Below, one piece after another: positions 1-6,068 of a stretch of DNA of 6,104 bases (the stretch's first letter is position 1; each line of letters begins with the position of its first letter). Position numbers and translations under genes: made by a program. The notes beneath the pieces are model-generated. The model was not told the DNA's origin, did not search any database, and worked only from the letters and a program-made list of their open reading frames with translations. Source of the DNA: Bacteroides sp. (GTDB lineage: Bacteria; Bacteroidota; Bacteroidia; Bacteroidales; Bacteroidaceae); assembly GCA_019417975.1 (NCBI GenBank), contig DYCT01000136.1:1-6104 (forward strand), given 5' to 3'.

Positions 1-1
1 T

Positions 2-88
2 ATCGAAATCAACCGCAAGGTTTTGGCCGATTTGGCTATGAACCACCCTGAAGCTTTCAAGGCTGTGGTTGCTAAAGCAAAAGCTTAA
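2..88 (+). CDS. rplT: 50S ribosomal protein L20, C-terminal end (5' partial)
   Basis: The reading frame enters from the left edge and encodes 28 residues beginning IEINRKVLADLAMNHPEAF and ending in an alanine/lysine-rich tail (VVAKAKA), followed by tandem stops TAA TAG (86-91). The 'INRKVLADLA...P.AF..VV..AK' pattern is the conserved end of bacterial ribosomal protein L20, a 23S rRNA-binding protein needed early in assembly of the large ribosomal subunit. The family is about 115-120 residues, so roughly three quarters of the gene lies outside the window. rplT usually follows infC and rpmI, which would be expected to the left but cannot be seen here. A strong palindromic terminator begins about 20 bases after the stops, so this is the last gene of its operon. 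Confidence 0.93.
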   Translation: MEINRKVLADLAMNHPEAFKAVVAKAKA

Positions 89-109
89 TAGCGAATTTGT
101 TTTGAAAGA

Positions 110-151
110 AATAAAAAAGTCCTCCTTAAATTTAAGGAGGACTTTTTTATT
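110..151 (+). terminator. Perfect palindromic intrinsic terminator after rplT
   Basis: Positions 110-130 and 131-151 are exact reverse complements (21-bp arms, no separate spacer). The GC core GTCCTCCTT/AAGGAGGAC is flanked by an A6 run on the left (113-118) and a T6 run on the right (143-148). In RNA the central TAAATTTA would form the loop. Because both flanks have the required homopolymer run, it could terminate transcription from either strand, but the gene it clearly serves is rplT. Confidence 0.93.
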
Positions 152-264
152 ATAGGTACTATATCACTCTTTCTGTTAGAGCATATTAGGAAATTGATGT
201 TTTTGTTGCTTCAGACGTTTAATGGATATGCAAGGATAGGTAGCCAAAAAAATATTGCAATTCG

Positions 265-296
265 TTTGCTCGTTTCTGATAAAAAACTTATTTTTG
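265..296 (+). promoter_or_regulatory. Bacteroidetes-type promoter for the structured RNA
   Basis: TTTG at 265-268 and TATTTTTG at 289-296 match the Bacteroidetes primary sigma-factor consensus (TTTG at -33, TAnnTTTG at -7), with a 20-base spacer. Transcription would start near 300-303, about ten bases before the closing helix of the RNA at 313. The next protein gene lies on the opposite strand, so the promoter cannot serve a downstream coding gene. Confidence 0.75.
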
Positions 297-300
297 TGAT

Positions 301-490
301 ATAAAAATATTGGCCGCATTGGTTTGACTGGGAAACTCATCAATTTTATCAGAAAACCGAGACAAGTTTCGTTCCTTAATGGCGGGTCACAACCTTCGGG
401 TAGCTTTATGCCGGTGAATTACAAAGAGGGCGAACACTCAAATCATGTCATTCGGAGTTTCATCACATCTTAACCAGTGCGGCTTTTTTT
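301..490 (+). ncRNA. Structured small RNA downstream of rplT (Bacteroidales-1-like; possible 6S-type RNA)
   Basis: This segment of about 190 bases has its own promoter and no convincing protein gene. Bases 313-324 (GCCGCATTGGTT) pair with 472-483 (AACCAGTGCGGC) as a 12-bp helix with one G-U pair, closed immediately before a T7 run (484-490). Inside it, GAAACTC (332-338) pairs with GAGTTTC (455-461). Both strands are then largely unpaired (about 339-357 and 436-454). Apical pairings include 358-362 with 367-371 and a C(UUCG)G tetraloop hairpin at 392-401. From memory, the Bacteroidales-1 motif is a Bacteroidales-only RNA with a Bacteroidetes promoter, a terminator, and a frequent position downstream of the L20 gene; all three fit. 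The rod with a central bubble also resembles 6S RNA, the RNA polymerase-binding regulator, but that is inference. The bases between the rplT terminator and the promoter (152-264) show nothing I can name. Confidence 0.75.
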
Positions 491-504
491 ATCTTCTTTT
501 CTCT

Positions 505-530
505 CCTTTTCAGGCTGACCCATAAAAAGG
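505..530. other. Stem-loop in the gap between the RNA and the HD gene
   Basis: CCTTTT (505-510) pairs with AAAAGG (525-530), and an inner GG/CC pair closes a CTGA loop (513-520). It follows a long pyrimidine-rich stretch (484-511). There is no T-run directly after it on either strand, so it is not a standard terminator. It could protect or define the 3' end of the small RNA or of the convergent HD transcript. The rest of 491-629 is AT-rich and has no feature I can support. Confidence 0.3.
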
Positions 531-629
531 TAGTTCAAACTTATCTACGGTTTGTCATACAGGTTCACTAAAGACTTTTTCTTTTACCCTTTTTTTTAGT
601 AGTATGGTTGTGGGTGGTCAAATTTGCTT

Positions 630-1271
630 TTATAAGTCGGTTAATTCTTTGAACTGTTTTAGCATTTCTGATGGAATTTGAAAGCGTGGGTCGGATGTTT
701 CAACTCGCAATTGTTCCAAGAAGTGAGGTAACTCCTTTGCATACGTATTAGCCATATTGTTGTTGAATCCTTTGCTTTGTTGGTGTGAATAATTCATATT
801 GGCTAAGCGGTCACATGCTTTTAAAAAAGGAGCATAGGGTATGGCGCGTATTCCTTGGTAGTATTTCTCCCCGGCTCTTTCTGCACGTGTACGTCCTTTT
901 TCGTTGGTTAGTGCATAGACGAGTTCTGTTGCCAGTAAGGCTTGTTTTTCGTCCATGAATTGTCGGGCGGTTTTTAGTATATCGTTGTAGGTATATCGGG
1001 CATCTTCTATACTGTCGTGAAAGTAAGCACCAAAGATGATGGGGAGGAGGTCGTTTTCATCTGTGCACACACAGCCTATATATTGGCGTGCATTTGTTGC
1101 CACCATTTCTAAGTGTAAGGAGTAGGGATGTATTTTATCGTACATTTGGTTTACATCTGCGTGTGCTTGAAATGCTGCTTGCTGAATCTCTTTAAGCGGA
1201 CGGGTGTTGCTTTCAAGCGCTTTTTCTATGATTTGTCTTTCTTGTAAGAGTGTTGTATTGGGTGTGTACAT
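630..1271 (-). CDS. HD-domain phosphohydrolase resembling small (p)ppGpp hydrolases
   Basis: This 213-residue soluble protein has no signal peptide or membrane segment. The HD metal-binding signature is spread as in the hydrolase domain of RelA/SpoT proteins: PYSLHLEMVA (His53), FHDSIEDA (His85-Asp86, with Glu89-Asp90), LVYALTNEKGRTR (118-129) and KACDRLANM (Asp154). The HDxxED core and the DRLxNM block are typical of enzymes that remove pyrophosphate from (p)ppGpp. No synthetase, TGS or ACT domain is present, so by length and motifs it resembles a stand-alone (small alarmone hydrolase/Mesh1-type) protein. The substrate is inferred from motifs only; another nucleotide or phosphate ester is possible. 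It stands alone: the iorB terminator lies just upstream, and downstream the small RNA runs toward it from the opposite strand. No promoter of the usual form was evident between 1272 and 1389. Confidence 0.8.
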   Translation of the reverse strand: MYTPNTTLLQERQIIEKALESNTRPLKEIQQAAFQAHADVNQMYDKIHPYSLHLEMVATNARQYIGCVCTDENDLLPIIFGAYFHDSIEDARYTYNDILKTARQFMDEKQALLATELVYALTNEKGRTRAERAGEKYYQGIRAIPYAPFLKACDRLANMNYSHQQSKGFNNNMANTYAKELPHFLEQLRVETSDPRFQIPSEMLKQFKELTDL

Positions 1272-1294
1272 GATGAGTTGAAATAGAATGGGTG

Positions 1295-1325
1295 AAAAAA
1301 CGAATGCCCCCTATGCAGGGGCATT
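1295..1325 (-). terminator. Intrinsic terminator after iorAB
   Basis: AATGCCCC (1303-1310) and GGGGCATT (1318-1325) form an 8-bp stem with a 7-base loop. Read on the minus strand, the stem is followed within two bases by T6 (1300-1295). It lies about 65 bases after the iorB stop and just before the start of the HD gene, so it ends the ior transcript and separates the two units. Confidence 0.87.
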
Positions 1326-1389
1326 GTTTGATTAGATAAGATGTATAAGATGTCCCTTTTCGTGTTGATTGTTCACGAGAGAACGGGAA

Positions 1390-1971
1390 CTACATGTTGC
1401 GTTCAGCAATTTCCTTACCGGCAGCCAACGCTTTAAGGTTCAGTTCAACGATTTCTTCGCCCTTACGACCAAAGATATCGCGGATACTGGTTTGTACCTT
1501 TTCATAGTCGATGCCCAAGAAAGGAATAGTGGCACCAAGCAATACGATGTTGGCAACACGTGGAGAACCTATTTCTTTTGCAACATTGTCCACGTCAAGT
1601 ACAATCTTGTGTGGCAATTTGTTGATTTCAGCCATGAGGGCTTCCTGTTCCGGATATTTGGGGATGTTGATAAACGGAGTTTCATTGGTTACCAACCATC
1701 CGTCCGGAGAGAGGTATTCTACATAGCGCAATGCCTCCATAGGTTCCAAAGAGATGATGAGGTCGCACTTTCCTGTAGGAATCAAGTCGGAAGCGATAGG
1801 GCTGTCGCTCAAGCGCAGGTTAGACTGTACGTCACCGCCTCGTTGGCTCATGCCGTGTACTTCGGCCTGTTTCATGTATAAGTTATCTTTCAAGGCTGCT
1901 TGGCCTATGATGGTTGCGATGGAGAGGATACCTTGTCCGCCCACACCACTAAGGATGATATCTTTTTTCAT
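1390..1971 (-). CDS. iorB: Indolepyruvate:ferredoxin oxidoreductase, beta subunit
   Basis: This 193-residue protein corresponds to the gamma domain of the pyruvate:ferredoxin oxidoreductase superfamily and is of normal length for IorB. Visible motifs are the glycine loop GVGGQG (9-14) after the first beta strand, the block EVHGMSQRGG (37-46) and the C-terminal SPRVANIVLLGA (136-147), all hallmarks of this subunit. With IorA it forms the enzyme that oxidatively decarboxylates aryl-pyruvates (indolepyruvate, phenylpyruvate, hydroxyphenylpyruvate) to aryl-acetyl-CoA, passing electrons to ferredoxin; the reverse reaction can make aryl-pyruvates for aromatic amino acid synthesis. IorB itself holds no cofactor site that can be seen here. 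Its ATG overlaps the iorA stop by four bases (ATGA, 1968-1971), which fixes the start and implies translational coupling and equal stoichiometry. Confidence 0.95.
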   Translation of the reverse strand: MKKDIILSGVGGQGILSIATIIGQAALKDNLYMKQAEVHGMSQRGGDVQSNLRLSDSPIASDLIPTGKCDLIISLEPMEALRYVEYLSPDGWLVTNETPFINIPKYPEQEALMAEINKLPHKIVLDVDNVAKEIGSPRVANIVLLGATIPFLGIDYEKVQTSIRDIFGRKGEEIVELNLKALAAGKEIAERNM

Positions 1972-3566
1972 TTTTTACTTGCTCTTTTTTTTCTTGCCAA
2001 TGTTTGGAGACACTCTCTGCGCGGGATGATGACGGAAACACCTTTATAATTGATTTCCTCACGGAGTACCTGACGCATTTCTTCGTAGTTTTTCTTTAAG
2101 GGGACTACTACACGTACGTGTTCGGGAGCTACGCCCAGACCTAAGCAGATTGCTTCAATCTTGCCTGTTCCGGCTGAATCCTGACCACCGGTCATAGCTG
2201 TAGTCTCATTGTCGGAAATGATGATTGTTACGTTGCTGTTTTCGTTGACGCAATCCAACAAGCCGGTCATACCTGAGTGTGTGAATGTAGAGTCACCGAT
2301 AACGGCTACTGCTGGGTATTGACCGGCATCGGCAGCACCCTTTGCCATGGTGATAGAAGCGCCCATATCTACGCAAGAGTCGATAGCGTTGAATGGAGCC
2401 ATAGCACCCAGTGTATAACAACCGATGTCACTGAATACTTTGTGAGTAGGATATTCTGCACGAAGCACTTCGGTGAGTACTGTGTACATATCTCTGTGTC
2501 CGCAACCTACGCAGAGTGCAGGTGGACGCATTTCTACCAAATTGGGTTTTGTAAATGGTGAGTGATTTTCTTTGCCTACTGTTCTTGCCACAGAGTCGGG
2601 AGTTAATTCACCATCGCGAGACAATGTGCCATCCAAGCGACCTTTTACTTTGATGCCCAGTCCCAGATAACCCTTAATCATGCTTTCTACTACGGGTTGT
2701 CCGTCTTCCAATACGAGGATTTCTTCGCAACTATCTACCAATTGGCGTAATTGTTTTTCTGGCAGTGGATATTGTCCAATCTTAAGAACCGGATACTCAC
2801 AACCGTCAGGATAGTTTTCCATCAAGTAATTGTAACCGATACCGCAAGCGATGATACCCATTTTCTTATTAGGACCATCGATGTATTTATTGAAAGGTGA
2901 TTCTTCAGAAGCCTTTACGAATACGTTTTGTTTTTCAAGGAGCATTTTGTAACGTTTACGAGCAATACCCGGTAACAAGATGAATTGTTTGGGGTCTTCG
3001 CTCATGCAAAGTTCATTCTGAGGAAGGAGCTCTTTGCGCTCAACGCCAGAACGAGAGTGTGCCAAACGAGTAACGACACGCATCAGTACGGGAGTACCCA
3101 TTTTCTCAGAGAAAGGATAGGCATAGTAAGTCATGTCGTATGCTTCCTGCTGGTTAGATGGTTCAAACATCGGGATAAGAGCGAAGTTTCCGTAGAAACG
3201 GCTGTCTTGCTCATTTTGAGAAGAGTGCATGCTGGGGTCGTCAGCAGCCACAACAATTAATCCACCTTTTACACCGGTAACGGCTGAGTTGACAAAGCAG
3301 TCGGCTGCTACGTTCATGCCGACGTGTTTCATACATACCATCGCACGCTTGCCGGTGAAAGACATACCCAACGCAGCCTCCATAGCTGTCTTCTCATTGG
3401 TACTCCAACGAGAGTGGATGTTGCGTTCGCGGGTTACGGGCGAAGATTGAACATACTCGGTAATTTCGGTGGAAGGTGTGCCCGGATAGGCATAAATGCC
3501 AGACAGGCCTGCATCGATGGCAGCCTGTGCAATGGCTTCATCTCCTAAAAGAAGTTGTTTGCTCAT
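1968..3566 (-). CDS. iorA: Indolepyruvate:ferredoxin oxidoreductase, alpha subunit (no ferredoxin domain)
   Basis: This 532-residue catalytic subunit has an N-terminal pyrimidine-binding/2-oxoacid domain with YPGTPSTEI (27-35) and GKRAMVCMKHVGMN (72-85), a middle domain (about 235-310), and a C-terminal thiamine diphosphate domain. The last carries CVGCGHR (352-358), SDIGCYTLG (379-387), the Mg/TPP motif GDSTFTHSG (424-432) and SDNETTAMTGGQ (451-462). Archaeal IorA proteins are longer (about 620-650 residues) and end in a ferredoxin-like domain with two [4Fe-4S] clusters; here the protein stops soon after RREC (516-519) with a basic tail. The iron-sulfur domain is therefore absent, and electrons must leave by another route. 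The product is aryl-acetyl-CoA from aryl-pyruvate, in the cytoplasm. iorA has its own promoter element at 3605-3612 and is coupled to iorB. The exact 2-oxoacid preference cannot be read from the sequence. Confidence 0.95.
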   Translation of the reverse strand: MSKQLLLGDEAIAQAAIDAGLSGIYAYPGTPSTEITEYVQSSPVTRERNIHSRWSTNEKTAMEAALGMSFTGKRAMVCMKHVGMNVAADCFVNSAVTGVKGGLIVVAADDPSMHSSQNEQDSRFYGNFALIPMFEPSNQQEAYDMTYYAYPFSEKMGTPVLMRVVTRLAHSRSGVERKELLPQNELCMSEDPKQFILLPGIARKRYKMLLEKQNVFVKASEESPFNKYIDGPNKKMGIIACGIGYNYLMENYPDGCEYPVLKIGQYPLPEKQLRQLVDSCEEILVLEDGQPVVESMIKGYLGLGIKVKGRLDGTLSRDGELTPDSVARTVGKENHSPFTKPNLVEMRPPALCVGCGHRDMYTVLTEVLRAEYPTHKVFSDIGCYTLGAMAPFNAIDSCVDMGASITMAKGAADAGQYPAVAVIGDSTFTHSGMTGLLDCVNENSNVTIIISDNETTAMTGGQDSAGTGKIEAICLGLGVAPEHVRVVVPLKKNYEEMRQVLREEINYKGVSVIIPRRECLQTLARKKRASKK

Positions 3567-3604
3567 AGTTAAGAATTAAAAGTGTTAATCACATATTAGT
3601 GACA

Positions 3605-3612
3605 CAAAGATA
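3605..3612 (-). promoter_or_regulatory. -7 element of the iorAB promoter
   Basis: On the minus strand this reads TATCTTTG, an exact TAnnTTTG match. It predicts a start near 3600 and a leader of about 33 bases before the iorA ATG. No clear TTTG is found at the -33 position; the nearest is a T-rich run at 3625-3629, which is too close. It lies in the 76-base gap between mltG and iorA, which contains no terminator, so iorAB may also be reached by read-through from mltG. Confidence 0.6.
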
Positions 3613-3642
3613 GCAATTAATTGGAAAAATAAGCGTTCGAGG

Positions 3643-4671
3643 CTAAAAAATCTTACGCTTGTTCAGTGCATTCCAATATTTTCGTGCATTTATTTGGTGC
3701 TGAGCAAGAGATGATGCAAAATTGTGGCTACCCGAGAAGTCTTCTTTAGCGCACATATATAAGAAGCTATGTCGGGTGTAGTTGAGTACCTGGTCTAATG
3801 TTTTTGGAGTCGGGATGCGGATGGGACCGGGAGGAAGTCCGGCATGTAGATACGTGTTGTAGGGTGAGTCGACTGTCAGATGGGTGTTTAGGATACGTTT
3901 CAGTCCGAAGTCCTGTAACGCAAACTTGATGGTTGGGTCTGCCTGGAGCGGCATGCGGCGGTGCAGGCGATTGATGTATAGTCCTGCCACGATAGGGCGT
4001 TCGGCAGTTTGGTTGGTTTCTTCTTCTACGATAGAGGCAATGATGGACACTTCGACAGGAGTGAAACCGATGGCTTTTGCTTGATGTAGTCGGCTTTCGT
4101 TCCAAAAATGTTGGTGCTCTTTTTGCATCCGTTCGAACAGTTTGTCGGCGGAGATATTCCAATAGAGTTCATAAGTGTTGGGAAGGAATAGGCAGACAAT
4201 GGTCTGGCAGTTGTAGCCCATTTTTGCGCAAAAGTTACTATCATTTAGTCGGGTAACTATTTCTATAGAATCAATCATGAGTTGCTCTCCGATTCGAGCC
4301 GCCAGTTGAGCTGAAGTACGCAGATTGTTGAAAGTTACTTTTACCGGAGATTGTTGACCACGGGTCAGGCGTTTATAGATGCTGAGCATGTTGTCCGTAG
4401 GGGTGATTTGATAACGTCCGGTATGTGTCGTCTGAGGCGGTTTTAAGGCACAGAGCCATTGATATCCTTGAAGGTTGGATGGATAGATGAGTTGTTGCAA
4501 TTTGGTGTAAACCGAGTCGGGTGTGTCATCGCGGTCGATGTAGAGATAAACCTTTTCTGTCAGTTTAAGGTTAGGCGACAGAAAAATGTGATAACCATAG
4601 CCGGCAACAGCTGTTAAGGCAATGGCCAAGACAGATAAGGCTGAAAGTATTTGTTTAGTCTTTTTTTTCAT
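3643..4671 (-). CDS. mltG: Endolytic murein transglycosylase (MltG/YceG family)
   Basis: This 342-residue protein has a basic start (MKKKTKQ) and one hydrophobic segment at about residues 8-31, giving an inner-membrane anchor with the rest in the periplasm. The YceG domain is recognisable from SIIASIVEEET (209-219), whose first glutamate (Glu216) aligns with the catalytic Glu218 of E. coli MltG. Further motifs are ERPIVAGLYINRL (224-236), MPLQADPT (240-247), SPYNTYLHAGLPPGPI (269-284) and the end motif GSHNFASSLAQHQINARKY (314-332). The enzyme cuts nascent glycan strands internally and so sets peptidoglycan strand length. The N-terminal part (about 40-110) probably corresponds to the LysM-like region and is less conserved. 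Length and motifs are intact. It begins 49 bases after the nuclease gene on the same strand, so the two are probably cotranscribed. There is no Shine-Dalgarno before the ATG, as expected for this phylum. Confidence 0.94.
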   Translation of the reverse strand: MKKKTKQILSALSVLAIALTAVAGYGYHIFLSPNLKLTEKVYLYIDRDDTPDSVYTKLQQLIYPSNLQGYQWLCALKPPQTTHTGRYQITPTDNMLSIYKRLTRGQQSPVKVTFNNLRTSAQLAARIGEQLMIDSIEIVTRLNDSNFCAKMGYNCQTIVCLFLPNTYELYWNISADKLFERMQKEHQHFWNESRLHQAKAIGFTPVEVSIIASIVEEETNQTAERPIVAGLYINRLHRRMPLQADPTIKFALQDFGLKRILNTHLTVDSPYNTYLHAGLPPGPIRIPTPKTLDQVLNYTRHSFLYMCAKEDFSGSHNFASSLAQHQINARKYWNALNKRKIF

Positions 4672-4720
4672 GGAGTTATAGGATAGCTCGTGGTCAATCA
4701 GTGGATATTCGGAGTTTTGA

Positions 4721-5551
4721 TTAGAGTCCCCATGCGCTGGGGTTGTTCATCGCTTCAAGTTCTTCTTCTTGCTCGTTGGGCAGGTTGGGGAAGAAGTCGA
4801 TGCCGGTTATTTCTTCTACTTCATCGATACTCATGGCATACGAGTGGAGCGGATGGCTTCCTTTTTTATGTGGCATAATGAAGCCAATGGCTTTGGACTG
4901 TTTTCCATAGCACAGGAATACTTTGAAAAAGGCATCGGGCACAGCAATCTTGTTGACTCCGATTCGGTTTGGATTCTCGCTTACAATGGGGCCACATACG
5001 ATGAAGATAGAACCTTCTTCTTGTGCCCAGTCGCGACCTTTCTCTTCCAGTTCTTTCCAATCGCCAGCATTGAGGTTATGCAGTTGCGGACAGATATTAC
5101 TAAGGTAAAACGATTCGCGCATTGCTTTTTCACTCCATTTCATGTCGGCAGCCGGAGCCATGTGGCCTCTGTCGTAACCGGAGTTACTATAGTCGCTGGT
5201 GTGGGTTTCAACTCCGTCTACCAATGGGTCGGCTACAAATTTATTGGAACGTTTTACGGTACCTAATGTTTTTTCAAGCGTCAGTTCATATGCCACCCAG
5301 TTAGGGATGCGCCAGTTATCGTTGTACGAAACGGTATATCCAGTGTGGCGGATAATCTGTTCCTCGCGATTGTATAGACGCGAAGGAATTTCCAAATCGT
5401 TGATGGGCTTCTGCGAATCTGTAACTTGAGTCTCTACAGTTGCCGGTGTAAGTTCGGCCGATTGATGTTCCGCTTTATTCGCGTGATTATAGAAGATGAT
5501 TAAGAAAAGCAGGACTATAGGGAGTCCAACAAATTTGCGTTTCTTTGCCAT
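4721..5551 (-). CDS. DNA/RNA non-specific endonuclease, membrane-anchored or secreted
   Basis: This 276-residue protein begins with a basic stretch and a hydrophobic helix (MAKKRKF then residues 8-21), acting as an uncleaved anchor or signal peptide, followed by a polar linker (about 25-55). The body is a beta-beta-alpha-metal nuclease of the Serratia nuclease/EndoG family: DRGHMAPAAD (127-136) carries the general-base His130, and SNICPQLHNLNAGDWKELE (151-169) carries the metal-ligand Asn161 and Glu169, spaced eight apart as in Serratia nuclease. The family cleaves single- and double-stranded DNA and RNA with Mg2+. The location implies nucleic acid degradation outside the cytoplasm, for nutrition or defence against free DNA; this is inferred. 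No immunity-protein gene or toxin-delivery domain is adjacent, which argues against an interbacterial toxin. The C-terminal tail is acidic (about 259-268). It is the first gene of its strand group and has a promoter element at 5594-5601. Confidence 0.92.
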   Translation of the reverse strand: MAKKRKFVGLPIVLLFLIIFYNHANKAEHQSAELTPATVETQVTDSQKPINDLEIPSRLYNREEQIIRHTGYTVSYNDNWRIPNWVAYELTLEKTLGTVKRSNKFVADPLVDGVETHTSDYSNSGYDRGHMAPAADMKWSEKAMRESFYLSNICPQLHNLNAGDWKELEEKGRDWAQEEGSIFIVCGPIVSENPNRIGVNKIAVPDAFFKVFLCYGKQSKAIGFIMPHKKGSHPLHSYAMSIDEVEEITGIDFFPNLPNEQEEELEAMNNPSAWGL

Positions 5552-5593
5552 GATGGGTAGATGTTTACGTTAGAAAATAGAGTGAATAAGTGA

Positions 5594-5601
5594 CAAAGAT
5601 A
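5594..5601 (-). promoter_or_regulatory. -7 element of the nuclease (and mltG) promoter
   Basis: Read on the minus strand this is TATCTTTG, identical to the iorA element. It predicts a start near 5589 and a leader of about 38 bases before the nuclease ATG. A -33 TTTG is not evident. It lies back to back with the queD promoter. Confidence 0.55.
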
Positions 5602-5620
5602 TAATAATAATAGGTAATGT

Positions 5621-5653
5621 TTTGCAGATGTCGAGAAATGTTGCGTATTTTTG
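5621..5653 (+). promoter_or_regulatory. queD promoter, which also decides the queD start
   Basis: TTTG (5621-5624) and TATTTTTG (5646-5653) are spaced by 21 bases, a full Bacteroidetes promoter. Transcription would begin near 5657-5660. An in-frame upstream ATG at 5617 would lie before the transcript start, so the ATG at 5674 is the better choice and leaves a leader of only about 15 bases. Confidence 0.7.
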
Positions 5654-5673
5654 CGTATAAATTACAGAAGGGT

Positions 5674-6027
5674 ATGTACATTATAAAAAAACGGATGGAA
5701 GTATCGGCTTCCCATCAACTCGATTTATCGTACGACAGCAAATGTTGTCGTTTGCATGGACATAATTGGATTATTGAGGTATATTGCAAGTCGCGTGAGC
5801 TGAATGCCGATGGCATGGTTGTCGACTTTGGGCATATCAAGAAAGTGGTACAAGGGCGTTTGGACCATCAAAATCTGAATGATGTGTTGCCTTTCAATCC
5901 GACGGCAGAGAATATGGCCCGTTGGATATGTGAGCAAGTTCCATTCTGTTTTAAGGTATCGGTACAAGAGTCGGAAGGGAATACGGCCGTTTATATAAAG
6001 GAAAATGAAATGGATGTGTGCCTATGA
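5674..6027 (+). CDS. queD: 6-carboxy-5,6,7,8-tetrahydropterin synthase
   Basis: From the ATG at 5674 the product is 117 residues, normal for bacterial QueD (PTPS family). The zinc ligands are visible as SASH (His14) and the CxxxHGH block CCRLHGH (24-30: His28, His30), with Cys24 as the catalytic cysteine. VVDFGHIK (49-56), LDHQNLN (63-69; Asp64, His65), PTAENMARWI (76-85) and VQES (97-100; Glu99, pterin-binding) complete the family pattern. QueD converts dihydroneopterin triphosphate to 6-carboxytetrahydropterin, the second step from GTP toward preQ0 and queuosine in tRNA. An upstream in-frame ATG at 5617 would add 19 residues but would place the promoter inside the gene, and the added residues do not resemble the family. 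Its stop overlaps the queE start by ATGA (6024-6027). Confidence 0.94.
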   Translation: MYIIKKRMEVSASHQLDLSYDSKCCRLHGHNWIIEVYCKSRELNADGMVVDFGHIKKVVQGRLDHQNLNDVLPFNPTAENMARWICEQVPFCFKVSVQESEGNTAVYIKENEMDVCL

Positions 6028-6068
6028 AAGTGAATGAGATATTTTATAGTTACCCCAATTCGGGATAA
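6024..6068 (+). pseudogene. queE: Truncated start of 7-carboxy-7-deazaguanine synthase
   Basis: An ATG overlapping the queD stop opens MKVNEIFYS, the characteristic start of QueE, the radical SAM enzyme that follows QueD in the preQ0 pathway. QueE proteins then continue with a conserved LQGEG segment and the CxxxCxxC cluster motif. Here, after nine codons (6024-6050), the frame reads YPNSG and stops at 6066-6068. None of the three forward frames to the window end resembles QueE. The nine-residue match is short, but together with the queD overlap it makes identification likely. The break looks abrupt, like an insertion at about 6050, rather than a point mutation. Confidence 0.65.

Noticed and set aside
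408..473. A 21-codon frame starting at ATG 408, part of a longer open stretch from 300, inside the small RNA segment.
   Set aside because: The longer stretch has no start codon and the bases are accounted for by the nested helices and tetraloop. A short frame across a structured RNA is expected by chance. A conserved peptide cannot be fully excluded without comparison to relatives.
1369..1881. A 170-codon plus-strand open frame opposite iorB.
   Set aside because: It lies almost wholly antisense to a clearly identified iorB, has no family motifs, and its composition mirrors the codons of iorB.
1983..1992. The A8 run near the iorA 3' end as a programmed frameshift site or as the cause of the missing ferredoxin domain.
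   Set aside because: Both alternative frames meet stops soon after the run without encoding a cysteine cluster, and iorB starts immediately. There is no hidden domain and no fusion to iorB.
4769..5266. A 165-codon plus-strand open frame opposite the nuclease gene.
   Set aside because: It is antisense to the conserved catalytic region of the nuclease and no Bacteroidetes promoter was noticed before it; a shadow of the real gene.
4721..5551. The nuclease as an interbacterial toxin with an immunity gene.
   Set aside because: The protein has only a membrane/signal segment plus nuclease domain, no delivery domain, and the adjacent genes are mltG and queD, neither being an immunity candidate.
5617..5673. 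A 19-codon N-terminal extension of queD from ATG 5617.
   Set aside because: The queD promoter (5621-5653) would sit inside it, and the extra residues do not resemble QueD proteins, which begin close to the KKRMEVSASH segment.
5654..5673. A preQ1 riboswitch in front of queD.
   Set aside because: The leader from the best promoter is only about 15 bases, and no pseudoknot-like aptamer is visible in it.
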